Counted from the first letter of the stretch, positions 41,836-52,530 are shown. The stretch: DNA of 64,000 nucleotides from Reticulitermes speratus (GCA_021186555.1 JAJKFL010000002.1:3324501-3388500), one strand, 5' to 3'. Translations and numbers: made by a program. Notes: generated by a model from the letters alone, not told the origin.

Positions 41836-42370
41836 GTACGGTGAAGAGTACTATGGTACTGCCTGTTGTACGGTGAAGAGTACTATAGTACTGCCTGTTG
41901 TGCGGTGAAGAGTACTATGGTACTGCCTGTTGTGCGGTGAAGAGTACTATGGTACTGCCTGTTGTGCGGTGAAGAGTACTATGGTACTGCCTGTTGTACG
42001 GTGAAGAGTACTATAGTACTGCCTGTTGTGCGGTGAAGAGTACTATGGTACTGCCTGTTGTGCGGTGAAGAGTACTATGGTACTGCCTGTTGTGCGGTGA
42101 AGAGTACTATGGTACTGCCTGTTGTACGGTGAAGAGTACTATAGTACTGCCTGTTGTACGGTGAAAAGTACTATGGTACTGCCTGTTGTACGGTGAAGAG
42201 TACTATAGTACTGCCTGTTGTACGGTGAAAAGTACTATGGTACTGCCTGTTGTACGGTGAAGAGTACTATAGTACTGCCTGTTGTACGGTGAAGAGTACT
42301 ATAGTACTGCCTGTTGTACGGTGAAAAGTACTATGGTACTGCCTGTTGTACGGTGAGGAGTACTACGGTG
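41836..42370. repeat. 32-bp tandem repeat, ~17 copies
   Basis: Unit GTACTGCCTGTTGTGCGGTG plus AAGAGTACTATG. Variants (GTGCGG/GTACGG; ATGG/ATAG; GAAGAG/GAAAAG) recur in an ordered pattern, suggesting block duplication. Confidence 0.95.
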
Positions 42371-42440
42371 GAGTCTATAACTTAATTTAATATGACGAAG
42401 ATGCACGGTGACAACAGTGTGAAAAATGACAGTAATGTGT

Positions 42441-42980
42441 GTTTAACACTGCTGCTTCGTATCCTGGAGGTGCTGGGTTTAAATCTCGGTCCTTAAACCC
42501 TCTGTCTTGAGGTTGGTCGTAATTTTCTCCAGTGATTTCAGGAGAACGGCGAGGTAGTGCCTCAAACTATGCTACAATCGCTTCCTTCGCTATTCGTTCT
42601 AGTTCGTTATTGCGAAATACTGCTAATATTAGACGCCATATAAGCGAATCTGAGTTACAGAAAATTTTAAGTGGAAAATAGATAAGTAAACAGCACTGTG
42701 TTCTGGATTGTGAGGCCGTACGGTCGGGTAGAAGCTTACCGACCTTTCGGAGGAACACTGAAGTTGGAGGCAGTACGATCCTCCGAAACTTTGTTGACTT
42801 TTTAACAAACTACACGGCGTCGCATACCATTAACCGCTGCAAATCTGACATAAATGAATGTGTAAAAAGAAATAGCTAGAACATTGAGTTTCAAGTGGCC
42901 TTTGCGCCTCCCTCTGTGTGGTTTGTGGGCGCAGCAACATCAGAGTAATTTTTTACCGCATCATTTTTGCGGTTTCTAGA
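42441..42980. other. mostly unique; a decayed ribozyme-like foldback piece at 42690-42850
   Basis: ACTGAAGTTGGAGG...CCTCCGAAACTTTG keeps a paired GGAGG/CCTCC stem before GAAAC, but the base at the A9 position is T. ACACGGCGTCGC recalls the arms of 15294-15559. Confidence 0.4.
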
Positions 42981-42983
42981 TCG

Positions 42984-43160
42984 CACACACACGCACATGG
43001 TAGGAGTCCTCTGGACGAGTGATCAGCTCGTCGCAGAGACCGCTACCTACTCAACACAAGAGACGAACGTCCATGCCCTCAGCGGGATTCGAACCCGCAA
43101 TCCCAGAATCAACCAGTTTTTGACCTACGCCTTAGACCGCAAGGTCACCGGTATCGGCTG
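42984..43160 (-). mobile_element. SINE related to family C, copy 5
   Basis: Antisense: GGATTCGAACCCGCAATCCC, GAGACGAACGTCCATGCCCT. Same subfamily as 52242-52530. Confidence 0.75.
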
Positions 43161-43423
43161 TCTTAATTTAAATTGTGTATAATTAATTATTCTCCAAATT
43201 CTCCGTTTCTTTTATGGTCATGCATACACGCTGAACTAACCTCAAAAATTTTGTTATTTTGTTTTTCTCTGTCTCAGTTTTCCTTTCATGCTGATTTATT
43301 AAAGTCCAGTTCTCACACCTCTATAGGAGTGTTGGTACGCCATTATTTTATATAGCTTCAACAATGTTTTCTCATTACTTGGTTTAAATTTGCGTCGAAT
43401 TGTTACACACACACACATATATA

Positions 43424-43504
43424 TACAGGCATACACAAAAGAATGGTGCGGTTTGTATGTGAATTCACATACAAACCGCACCATCCTATTGTGTATGCCC
43501 TGTA
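43424..43504. mobile_element. palindromic mariner-type MITE, copy 12
   Basis: CAGGCATACACAAAAGAATG ends with a distinct centre (TATGTGAATTCACATA). Confidence 0.9.
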
Positions 43505-43515
43505 TATATACATTT

Positions 43516-43771
43516 TTTTTTGCCAATGGCGCAACAGCCCCTAGTGGGCCAGGGCCTCCTCATTACCGAGGCTTCACGATCACACTCAGACACACCACAC
43601 ACGGTAGCACTCCCCTGGACGAGTGATCAGCCCGTCGCAGAGACCTCTACATGACAACACACAACACTCACAACAGACAGACATCCATGCCCCGGCGGGA
43701 TTCGAACCCACAATCCCATCAAGCGAGCGGCCGCAGACCCACGCCTTAGACCGCGCAGCCACTGGGATCGA
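43516..43771 (-). mobile_element. SINE family C, copy 6
   Basis: Antisense with GGATTCGAACCCACAATCCC and GCAGCCACTGGGATCGA. Abuts the Tigger element. Confidence 0.9.
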
Positions 43772-44033
43772 CAGTAGAAACCCCGTATCCGCGGATTCGG
43801 TATCCGCGGTTTCAGTTATCCGCGGTTTACCGCGACCCGAATATATTAACACATTTACTGCCAAAGTCGACCATGGTCGATTGCAGTATTTACGTTTTAA
43901 TTTGCCAGCGTCGACTTTAATCGATCTAAAGTTTACTCTGCGCTTTTATATATAGGGTTCGCTACTATCCGCGGTTTCGGACATCCGTGGTAGGTCTTGG
44001 AACGTATCACCCGCGGATACGAGGGGACTACTG
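43772..44033. mobile_element. pogo/Tigger-type element with CCGCGGATA ends
   Basis: CAGTAGAAACCCCGTATCCG at the left, inverted as CGGATACGAGGGGACTACTG at the right. Several ATCCGCGG boxes inside each end. This is the standard Tigger-like end pattern. 262 bp, no transposase. Confidence 0.8.
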
Positions 44034-44464
44034 TATATTTATATAATATATATATATACCTTTGTACCTTATTATATACATCGTTATTATTTATATGCGA
44101 TGCACTGCATCCCAAGTAGTTAAATTATTTTGTTTTCCGGTTATCTTGTCAACTATTTTTTTTTGTCTAAAATTTTAGCCTGTAAATGGCTGATTGGTAA
44201 GCTTGGTCTTACTGTCACCCGCCGTGACGTCAGAGTTTCTTTCGCGAAATAACAGCTGGAGATCAGCTGTGCTTTTAGTCATTCCGGCGCTGAAGGACTG
44301 AACCCGTTGACCTTGCTGAACAGCCAGCCAGCCTGGCGATACTTCGCCATTGGAAACGAAGTGTCACGGCAAATAACGATAAAGAAGTGACTGGTGACGT
44401 AACAACAACCGGTTGTGGGATGTTGTTAGGCCGGCTTGTTCTGGGGAACGTGACTGCGTTTGTA
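44034..44464. other. unique stretch
   Basis: Nothing recognised. Confidence 0.35.
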
Positions 44465-44467
44465 GGT

Positions 44468-44753
44468 AAATGTAAATTTCTCCCTATAACAGGCCATGAA
44501 GGCCCAGAGGGGGAGTAGAGGTATAGCTCTACTCTTTCTTTAACCTCGGCGCTAGATGGGGGTGGATGGTCAACGCCACGCCCCGGCAGCTTTACCCCCG
44601 GGAATGACCCGGTACCCATTGTACAGGAGGCTGGGTAGGCCCCAGGGCCGGTCTGGACGGGTGCTGAAAATCTCGCCCCCACCAGGATTCGATCCCCGGA
44701 CCGTCCAGCTCGTAGCGAGTCGCTATACCGACTGAGCTATCGCGGCCCGTACA
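44468..44753 (-). mobile_element. SINE family A, copy 8
   Basis: Full-length antisense, very similar to 18279-18568. Confidence 0.9.
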
Positions 44754-44869
44754 TTTGTAGGTAATCCTCTACAAAAGAGGTATTAAGAATAACTGATTAC
44801 AGCTTAATGCACAAATAGTGGGTTGGAGATTGTTTTATCGGCGCAGATTAAATTGGGTTATCAGTTTTT

Positions 44870-45045
44870 TAAATGTGGCCTGACTTTAGTTTTCAATGTA
44901 AACAGTCCTTCATGGACTGCTTGACTTGAAGGTGGGACCGGTGCGTTGTTTCGAAACGTCGGTAACAAAATTACCACCAATGCCGCGCAGCATTCCAGAA
45001 AACCCAAGACCTCGACTGCACCGCGGGGGAGCCTAAAATCTCGTA
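44870..45045 (+). mobile_element. decayed foldback ribozyme element
   Basis: AGTCCTTCATGGACTGCTTG loop, GAAGGTGGGACCGGTGCGTT, GAAACGTCGGTAAC, and tail GCACCGCGGGGGAGCC. Confidence 0.55.
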
Positions 45046-45151
45046 TAAGCAATCCTCTAAAATGTGTACTCATTTCTTTCTTTTTATGTGTTTTGTTTTA
45101 TTTTCAAAAGCAACATATGCACACGCAGTACACACAACAGCACAATTTCTA

Positions 45152-45197
45152 TCCCCTCTACATGTTTGGGCGATTACAGCGCCATCGTCAGGGAGTT
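45152..45197 (-). ncRNA. hammerhead-like motif, altered core
   Basis: Minus strand: CTGACGA, T, GGCG/CGCC, then CAAACATGT instead of GAAACATGT. Confidence 0.45.
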
Positions 45198-45434
45198 TCA
45201 GACATCAACATCAAGTTATTTAAAACAAGTTACAATATGATACAGTTACAGTAATAATAGGCATTGTACCACGGTGATAACCGCAGAAATGTTTATATAA
45301 TTTTTTATATTATTCATACCGTGCATATTCTTATAATTATTACATCAACCAAATTATGCACTTAATAAAATGCATGAATTATTTGTACCAACAAATGCAC
45401 TAAGACAGTTTTTCCACTGTTTTCTTTATTATAA

Positions 45435-45487
45435 GGATGCCCCAATACGCATTTCGGCAGTTATTCTGCCATCATCAGGGGGTATTT
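45435..45487 (-). ncRNA. hammerhead-like ribozyme motif (left arm)
   Basis: Minus strand: CCCC, CTGATGA, T, stem GGCAG/CTGCC (AATAA loop), GAA, ATGCGTAT, T, GGGG. Confidence 0.6.
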
Positions 45488-45680
45488 TAAGTGAGTTTTT
45501 TACATAGACCAATTCTTTGGTTACGTCATAACAGTGAGTCGGTATTTGTTACCACATCGTATAAAATTTTTGTAAAATTAGTGGTATTGTTAAGCTGCTA
45601 AAAGTTATTAAATTATTAAAATTTATAAAAATTACGTAATGACGTAACCAAAGAATTGGTCTATGTAAAACTCACTTAAA

Positions 45681-45730
45681 ATACCCCCTGATGATGGCAG
45701 AATAATTGCCGAAATGCGTATTGGGGCATC
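45681..45730 (+). ncRNA. hammerhead-like ribozyme motif (right arm)
   Basis: Sense copy with GGCAG/TTGCC: C to T in one strand leaves a G-T pair, so the stem is kept. Confidence 0.6.
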
Positions 45731-45855
45731 CTTATAATAAAGAAAACAGTGGAAAAACTGTCTTAGTGCATTTGTTGGTACAAATAATTCAATTATAAAA
45801 AGATGCACGGTGAATATAAAGTGAAAATTAATAAAATACATTCAGAAGTAAGTAT

Positions 45856-45904
45856 AAAACTCCTACGTGTTTCGGCACCGAGGTGCCATCTTCAGGGAGT
45901 TATC
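45856..45904 (-). ncRNA. hammerhead-like ribozyme motif with 6-bp helix I
   Basis: Minus strand: AACTCC, CTGAAGA, T, stem GGCAC/GTGCC (CTCG loop), GAA, ACACGT, A, GGAGTT. The best external pairing in the window. Confidence 0.65.
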
Positions 45905-46193
45905 TGAACAAAGGCATACAAGGCCATCACGTTTATGTAGGTATTGTGTCGCCTTCATTGAAATGAATAAAATGTTAAAATTCTAAACTATGCAAAGTTA
46001 ATAATCATAAAATTACAATGTTGTAAATTTAAAATTTTTAAACTGAGCCATTCCAGGTAGAAGTTTCCAGTTTGCACTCTGTACGGTGCGTGTAGACAAA
46101 CGTCTGTCTCGGTCGATTATGATCTGAAGGTATCTAGACTGTTTATGTGCTGTCAGATGATATTTTAACATGCTTTAAATAACTTGGTGTGTT

Positions 46194-46434
46194 GACCTTG
46201 ATTTTAGACTTCCGCCGTGATGTTGATAAGATCTGCGCTCTTCTGGGATATTACGCGGCGTCGTGTGCTGTTTACCGACGTTTCGGGACAACGTATCGCT
46301 CTCAATTTTAAGGGTCAAGAGTCATTTTCTTCTTGGACTCTTGAACCTTGAAGATGGGACCGATACGTTGTTCCGAAACGTCGGTAAACAATTAACACAC
46401 GACGCAGCGTAATGTCCCAGAAGAGCGCAGATCT
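46194..46434 (-). mobile_element. foldback ribozyme element with 14-bp TSD
   Basis: TAACTTGGTGTGTT / TAACTTGGAGTGTT at 46180-46193 and 46435-46448 (one mismatch). Tail at left (TTTTAGACTTCCGCCGTGAT), arms GCGCTCTTCTGGGATATTAC and inverted. The right arm reads CTTGAAGATGGGACC...TTCCGAAACGTC. Confidence 0.85.
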
Positions 46435-46452
46435 TAACTTGGAGTGTTATAC

Positions 46453-46494
46453 TGCCTGATGACGGCGATGTAGTCGCCGAAACGTGTAGGAGGG
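46453..46494 (+). ncRNA. hammerhead-like ribozyme motif
   Basis: CTGATGA, C, stem GGCGA/TCGCC (TGTAG loop), GAA, ACGTGT, A, GG. Confidence 0.6.
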
Positions 46495-46559
46495 ACGGAA
46501 ATTGTGCTGTGGTGTGTGCTGTGTTTGTTTTGTGAATAAGACAAGTTGTGACATTGCAC

Positions 46560-47144
46560 GGAATGAGCGAAGTTAAGAACGGAATGAGCGAAGTTAAGAA
46601 CGGAATGAGCGAAGTTAAGAACGGAATGAGCGAAGTTAAGAACGGAATGAGCGAAGTTAAGAACGGAATGAGCGAAGTTAAGAACGTAATGAGCGAAGTT
46701 AAGAACGGAATGAGCGAAGTTAAGAACGGAATGAGCGAAGTTAAGAACGGAATGAGCGAATTTAAGAACGGAATGAGCGAAGTTAAGAACGTAATGAGCG
46801 AAGTTAAGAACGGAATGAGCGAAGTTAAGAACTTAATGAGCGAAGTTAAGAACGGAATGAGCGAAGTTAAGAACGGAATGAGCGAAGTTAAGAACTTAAT
46901 GAGCGAAGTTAAGAACGGAATGAGCGAAGTTAAGAACGTAATGAGCGAAGTTAAGAACGGAATGAGCGAAGTTAAGAACGTAATGAGCGAAGTTAAGAAC
47001 GGAATGAGCGAAGTTAAGAACGGAATGAGCGAAGTTAAGAACGTAATGAGCGAAGTTAAGAACGGAATGAGCGAAGTTAAGAACGGAATGAGCGAAGTTA
47101 AGAACAGAAGAGCGAAGTTAAGAACGGAATGATCGAAGTTAAGA
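46560..47144 (+). repeat. 21-bp satellite, ~28 copies, arising from an element tail
   Basis: Unit GGAATGAGCGAAGTTAAGAA plus C, with a few GTAATG/TTAATG variants. The first unit follows TTGCACGG without a break, so it continues the tail of the element whose right arm is at 46453-46535. The open frame (MSEVKNG repeats) follows from the unit length of 21. Confidence 0.9.
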
Positions 47145-47699
47145 GTTGTTGTCTTCTTCGTCGTTGGTTAGCGCAAGGCTGGATGTGGTTTCTGAAAGAG
47201 CGGGAAAGGAAATTGCAGAAAAAATGGTATAACTTATCAATTTTACACTAAACCCCATTTTTGGAGTGAGTAAAGCATGATATGTGCTGTGCATTAAAAT
47301 AAAGATTAGAAAGCAGAGAACATTTTGGAGACACTACCCTTAGGTAATGGTAAACGTGAAATGTAGAGATACAATTTATCGTGTGTTGTGTGGGGTGACG
47401 GAGGTGAGTTTATTAGTATGCTGAACCTGGGCACTAGGTGGGTGGTAAGCTTCACGCTTCGGCCGTTTAATCCCCGGCAAAGGAGCTCCCATTATGCTTT
47501 ATTCACATTTCTTTTTAGCAAAGAGGTGTGGTTTATTTGTTTAAGAGATACACCTCATAACAAAAGACATAGCCTGCTAACAAGTGCCCGTTGCATCACA
47601 CAGGTTATGGTAAGCATTACTACTATAAATAGTGTGATCAGTGGCGTAGCTGGGTTTTCTGGCGTCCGGGGCGAGTAATCACAATGGCAGCCCCTAAGA
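47145..47699. other. unique stretch
   Basis: A scrap of SINE family A (GGTGGTAAGCTTCACGCTTC) at about 47435-47475; otherwise nothing recognised. Confidence 0.35.
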
Positions 47700-47890
47700 G
47701 AAATTATGAAGGTAAAGGTAAAGGTCACCCTATAACCTGCCATGAAGGCACAGAGGAAGAGAACCCGGTACCCACTGTACAGAGAGCTGGGTGGGCCCCA
47801 GAGCCGGTCTGGGCTGGTGCGGAAAATCTCGCCTCCACCGGTATTCGATCCCCGGACCATCCAGCCCGTACCAAGTCGCTATAACGACTA
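47700..47890 (-). mobile_element. SINE family A, copy 9 (internal deletion)
   Basis: Antisense GGTAAAGGTAAAGGTCACCC to CGATCCCCGGACC...AAGTCGCTATAACGACTA. Middle shortened. Confidence 0.8.
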
Positions 47891-48595
47891 CGTAATAACT
47901 TTTAAAAAATCACAACCAGTTATTAAATTTTCTTTTTTGGTGGGTCAAGGGTCAATATCTTAAAATTTGTTGGCCGCGGAAAATTGATTTTTATTTAAAA
48001 TATTAATTTACCGCTCATTTTGCCGCCCCTTGAATTCCGATGCCCGGGGCGGTTACACCACTCCCCCCCCCCCCCCCCAACTACGCCCCTGAATGTGATC
48101 AGAAGATAGTATGGTTTATGAACCACGTTACATGGTTTCAGATGCACCAAGCCACGCATCACTGAATTGCACATTGTAACATTTACATCTCGAAGTCAAC
48201 CAACTTGCCCACTGCTTCAGTCCGATGTTTCCAGCTAGAACCACGTTGTCTAGGAGGAAGAATCACACTGTGCGAAGTGTTGGATGCAGTTCAAACAATT
48301 GTATATTTAGCCGGGTTTTCCATGAAAGAAAGGCATGATATCTTGTAAACACCGCTCTAACACATACATATCGGTTCTAAGTATAGGTCACTAAAGTGTA
48401 GGGTTGTGTACCTTGTTTATTTGTCTCAAATTTTTTAACACCCGATTTTGAGGCCTAGAGTAACGCTAGTTTTCGTCCTGTACTGAGTACACTAAACTTT
48501 TTGGCATATGTCTTCGCAAACACAGTCGCCATTTCTCTTGTGTGTAAAGGTTTAGCCATTCATTAAAACTGTCATATTTAATAATTTGATGAACT
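47891..48595. other. mostly unique; 47930-48090 repeat-like
   Basis: GATGCCCGGGGCGGTTACAC, a 16-C run and AACTACGCCCCTG resemble the border of a DNA-transposon repeat. A minus-strand open stretch around 48220-48330 has no assigned function. Confidence 0.3.
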
Positions 48596-48707
48596 TAAGG
48601 AAAAGAGAAGATACTGTAAATTGAAAGAGGAAGCACTAGATCGCACTCAATGGAGAACTCGCTTTGGAAGAGGCTACGAACCTGTCGTAAGACAGACTAC
48701 ATAATGA
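48596..48707 (+). pseudogene. 3' end of a second LINE family, copy 1
   Basis: AGGAAAAGAGAAGATACTGT, GAAGCACTAGATCGCACTCA, GTAAGACAGACTACATAATG match the end of 61795-62108 and stop at the same place with an ATGAATGAA tail. Confidence 0.8.
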
Positions 48708-49856
48708 ATGAACTTAATAATTAATATTTATAACGAACCTTTACTGTAAACGGAGGTCAAATAGAGTCCACCATTTTATGAACGCTGCTTTTTATTACAA
48801 AATGGTGGCACTCGATATAAAATATGCAGTGTCTTCAACGAAAGGACATTTTACATAACTTTTAAACAGTTTTATTAAAAAATTGAAGCTACAGTCAGTT
48901 ATTTGAAGGTTAGGAGATGTGGTGTAGTGCCCACTGTGTCCACCACTGATCGTGACGTATTTTTATACGTGCTCAATATGTCCACTGTGCCAGAAAAACG
49001 GTGTATTGACATAAGAGGCTCTTACACTGTCTCAAAACATTAGTACCAGTATTTGGAATGACTCTGCATATTCCATTCTTCAGATTTTCGATACTTTGAG
49101 AACAGTTGCTATAGACGTGGCCCTTAATCTAAGCCATACAACACGGGTCTTTATTTCATGTGACAACGGTCATGTGTCACTTCATGAGCACATATTTCTA
49201 CTTTGTAATCTGCCCCTCAGATTTTAAATACCCGCACTGTGATTTTGCATTGTATTCTGTGTTCCCTTTACTTAATAATAAGAATATGTTACTAACATAG
49301 CATTAGACATTCGTTTAAATGTTTTATTTGTACATAAATACATGGCTATTTCGAACTAGCGTATGTTAACATCGGATATGTATTTAATGTTAGCCACATG
49401 TTACAGTATTTAAACCTTTGAAAACCAGGGCGAACACAGGCATCGAATAAGAACGTTGGGTTATGCCCTTCGGACCCATTATGGGTCCATGACCGAATAT
49501 TTATACTGATCTTAGAACTCATGATGATATAGCCAAGTCTTACATATTTTTAAAAGTATAAATTGTATATAAAAGTTCAGATTCACCTCACAGAGAACAC
49601 TGTCCGGTACATTACAAACGCTATAGTCAGTGGTGTTGAGGGAAATATTCAGTATTTATTGTGATCACCGTATGAACCACAAAAATACACTATGTGGCAA
49701 AGTACAGAGTTTCAGAATGTTACAGCAGGTGGTATAAACACTCACCACCGAGTTTTTGTTTTAATTTCAAGGACTCCTGCATTTAAAGGAATTAAAGATA
49801 CCTTTTTTAAAGTTTATAAAAGAACAAAGGATTAATTACTGTTTATGTCTTTACAG
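48708..49856. other. unique AT-rich stretch
   Basis: Nothing recognised. Confidence 0.4.
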
Positions 49857-49933
49857 TGCTGTGTCACGCTGATTTGTTGTCTCTTGTTGAAGAGCTGAAA
49901 AACTACTTTTCTGCAATTTGTCAGAACAGCTGA
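49857..49933 (+). CDS. candidate last exon of an unidentified gene
   Basis: A good acceptor (GTTTATGTCTTTACAG) leads, with two completing bases, into 24 codons LCHADLLSLVEELKNYFSAI then CQNS and a TGA. The peptide is amphipathic and protein-like. A competing minus-strand frame (49851-50054) is also open and cannot be excluded. No donor partner or polyadenylation signal was found. Confidence 0.25.
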
Positions 49934-51239
49934 TGTCTCTGTATAATTGGTTTTCATGTGCGAGTGTTCGTCCGCGCCACATTTGTACACCCCTGGTCTG
50001 CAATAATAACAGCCTTCGTCCCAATCCTAGTTTTCTGCGAATTCTATGATGCATTTGCTGCAGGCCCTTGAAAAGAGAACCAGTTTGCAGTGTGCCAGTA
50101 CTTTTCCATTTCTTCCGGTAAGACGGAGTCTGCGGAAATTTACAACAGCGGCTTCACACATTTCAAGCACTGACTGCTCACACTGCATCGTCTTCTGTCA
50201 ACGATGTCAGTGTTGCCAAAAATGAATGGTTAATATGACATACAGTTATGTTTCGTTATTTAATTTTTTCTCGGTTTATTTAACCTTTGTCGTCAGGCCT
50301 TTAAATCCCAATGCAGACGCTGATAATCGGAGTTGTTTTCGTTTTAAATGCCCATGCCTGTGCCTGGGCGAGACAGCATTGTCCCTTTCGGCCGTGAATA
50401 GGTAAATTTAATTGACGCGGGCGACCCGTTTGGCCGATATATAATAAAGCCGCTCTAACAATTACTTTACACAAGCAGTAGGGATGGCTCGGTCATTGAC
50501 TGAGAGCGGGATTATATCAGTCGTAACTGAGGCAGGGATTGTTTCTCTGTTCCTTCTAGCACTGTAAGCGAGACTTCTCTCGAGAAATAGATACCTTTTT
50601 TTGTGGGACAATATTGCCAAATGATAGCGCGAGCCGTGGACCTTTTGGGGCACTTCTGGACGAGAAATTATTCTCATTTTTCAAGAAATAGTTTGTGATG
50701 TCATTGCAACACGACTCACTGACATTCTGCTAATACTGTTGTAGACATTTAAGTAAATTATTTCCATGATGGAGTTATTTTAGAACTGCTGCTTCGGTAG
50801 GTTTGCTGTAGAGTGATCTTGGCCACCACACTGTCCCGTACGTTAATACTATTATTAGTCACAATATTCATGCCAACAACTCCATACTAATAAAGACAAA
50901 ATGACAATAGCTTTATTAATATATGATACTCCTCCTACATGTTTCGGCCTGTTTGAATAAATATTTCGAAATAGTTTAGTGCACGGAACATGGATAATAT
51001 TACATTGTGATGATTGTTTGCGGGACGGCTTTTCAGAATGTGCCCTACACCGCGGAGTTGGGGGGCTGATACAATGATTCTTCCGTGAGTAGGGAGGCTT
51101 CGCTATATTTGTATATACAGTACAGTACGTTTTCCAGATGTTGAGGGAAACCTAATTAGGATAGCTGACCTGCCAGACGAGATTTGAACCGCGACCCTTC
51201 CGAACGTAAAGCAAAGTGCCCACCACTGTACAGTGTATT
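49934..51239. other. unique stretch with a ribozyme-arm scrap
   Basis: 50885-50990 has CTCCTACATGTTTCGGCCTG, an arm-plus-half-core piece, and AGTGCACGGAAC, a tail-like piece. A minus frame at 50462-50677 has no recognised similarity. Confidence 0.35.
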
Positions 51240-51470
51240 CAACGTTGGAATTGAGCTCTTAGCTTTTCTCTGATGTTACGCAGCGTATATTGGTAATAAT
51301 CGACGTTTCGGGACAACCTATCGGTCGCATTTTAAGGGTCAAACTTGACCCTTGAAGATGCGACCGATAGGTTGTCCCGAAACGTCTATGATTACCAATC
51401 TACGCTGAGTAACGTCTCAGAAGAGCGAAGAGCTCATTTACATCGCGGAGGAAGCCTGAAGTAGCGTGGG
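51240..51470 (+). mobile_element. foldback ribozyme element
   Basis: Arms GAGCTCTTAGCTTTTCTCTG... and inverted meet at a 2-bp centre (GGGTCAA|ACTTGACCC). The right arm has CTTGAAGATGCGACC...GGTTGTCCCGAAACG. Tail ATTTACATCGCGGAGGAAGC. TSD only fuzzy. Confidence 0.75.
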
Positions 51471-51890
51471 AACTTGTACAGCGGCGTGTCTGTCGATAGG
51501 AACACGTGCATAAGAACAATGGTGCGACAGACATAGCTTTATGCACGTCGCTGTATCGTGTCCTATAGCGTTCAAGGCCTTGAGAAAGTCGCATGTGTAA
51601 CACAGAGACCGTCGGATGGTGATTTGCATGTAAGTGGGACGTCCAGAAAATAAAGATACAAACGCAATAATATTTTTTAAAAATAGTTATTAACAAAATT
51701 GAGTAAAAAAAAAACTCTTAACACATACCTTAGGCTATTTTTCAACATAATCACCACCTTTGTCAAGGCATTTGTTTAGCCTGGCTACGAGGTTTTGTAT
51801 TCCGATGTCACAGAACTCCGCCACCTGTGCAACACTCATACAACAGGGGTGGAAGGAGAAGGGAAATCACCACAGACCATCCCGCTCACA
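51471..51890. other. unique stretch
   Basis: Nothing recognised. Confidence 0.35.
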
Positions 51891-51892
51891 GC

Positions 51893-52200
51893 CCAGACGC
51901 GGTGGCGCAGTTGGTTGAGGCACTGCGCTACAAGCCGGAACGTCGCGGGTTCGATTCCCGATGGTGTCATTGGAATTTTTCATTGACATAATCCTTTCGG
52001 TCGCACTATGAGCCCTGGGGTCGACTCAGCCTCTAACAGAAATGAGTACCAGGAATATTTCCTGGGGGGTAAAGGCGGCCGGTGCGTAGGGCTGACAACC
52101 TTACCACATTCATGTGCCGATTGTCTAGAAATCTAGAAGCCTCAACCTCCTGGAACCCTAAGGGCCTGTCCAGGCCTGTAATTGGATTGCTTTATCTTTA
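51893..52200 (+). mobile_element. SINE family B, copy 5 (full length)
   Basis: GACGCGGTGGCGCAGTTGGT head, GGTTCGATTCC B box, TGATTGTCTAGAA-type 3' part and CTTTATCTTTAT tail. Confidence 0.9.
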
Positions 52201-52241
52201 TTTTTAATATGTAACATATTTTATGTATTTAATGTACTTTT

Positions 52242-52530
52242 CGAGCCTGGTGGCCGTGCGGTCTAAGGCGTAGATATGCAGCTGTTCGATGCTGGGATCG
52301 CGGGTTCGAATTCCGCTGAGGGCATGGATGTTCGTCTCTTGTGTTTGTTGTGTGTTGTGTAGGTAGTGGCCTCTGCGACGAGCTGATAACTCGTTCAGAG
52401 GAGTCCTGTGTGTGTGTGTGTGTGTGTGTGTGAGACCAAAAAACCTGTGTGTACCCAATTGTGTGTGATCTAGAAACCTAAAAAAAATGAGGCTGTCTAG
52501 GCCCGATTTGGGCTGTTGCGTCACAAAAAA
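52242..52530 (+). mobile_element. SINE related to family C, copy 7
   Basis: CTGGTGGCCGTGCGGTCTAA head, GGTTCGAATTCCGCTGAGGG, and a GT run (52407-52432). Same subfamily as 42984-43160. Confidence 0.8.

Larger units (their letters stand above)
41501..42428 (+). mobile_element. ribozyme foldback element with perfect 12-bp TSD and internal 32-bp array
   Basis: TSD ACAGTAATGTGT at 41489-41500 and 42429-42440. Same family as 35185-35519: left arm TTAAATTAAGTTATAAACCA ...; right side keeps only TATAACTTAATTTAATATGA plus the tail GAAGATGCACGGTGACAACA. The ribozyme core lies in the left arm, antisense. The middle is the 32-bp array. Confidence 0.9.
45376..45827 (+). mobile_element. ribozyme foldback element with 14-bp TSD
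   Basis: TTAATAAAATGCAT / TTAATAAAATACAT at 45362-45375 and 45828-45841 (one mismatch). Arms GAATTATTTGTACCAACAAA... and inverted run about 140 bp each. Tail AGATGCACGGTGAATATAAA. No ORF. Confidence 0.9.
45095..46535 (+). mobile_element. outer arms of a composite ribozyme element
   Basis: AACATATGCACACGCAGTAC...CAGCACAATTTC (about 45110-45150) is matched inverted at about 46497-46535 (GAAATTGTGCTGTGGTGTGT). Both arms carry a ribozyme-like core. At least two complete elements are nested between them. A tail follows the right arm as TTGCACGGAATGAGCG, leading into the 21-bp array. Confidence 0.55.

Noticed and set aside
46548-47132. 194-codon frame with MSEVKNG repeats
   Set aside because: Tandem array of 21-bp units continuing a retroelement tail; no conserved domain or gene structure.
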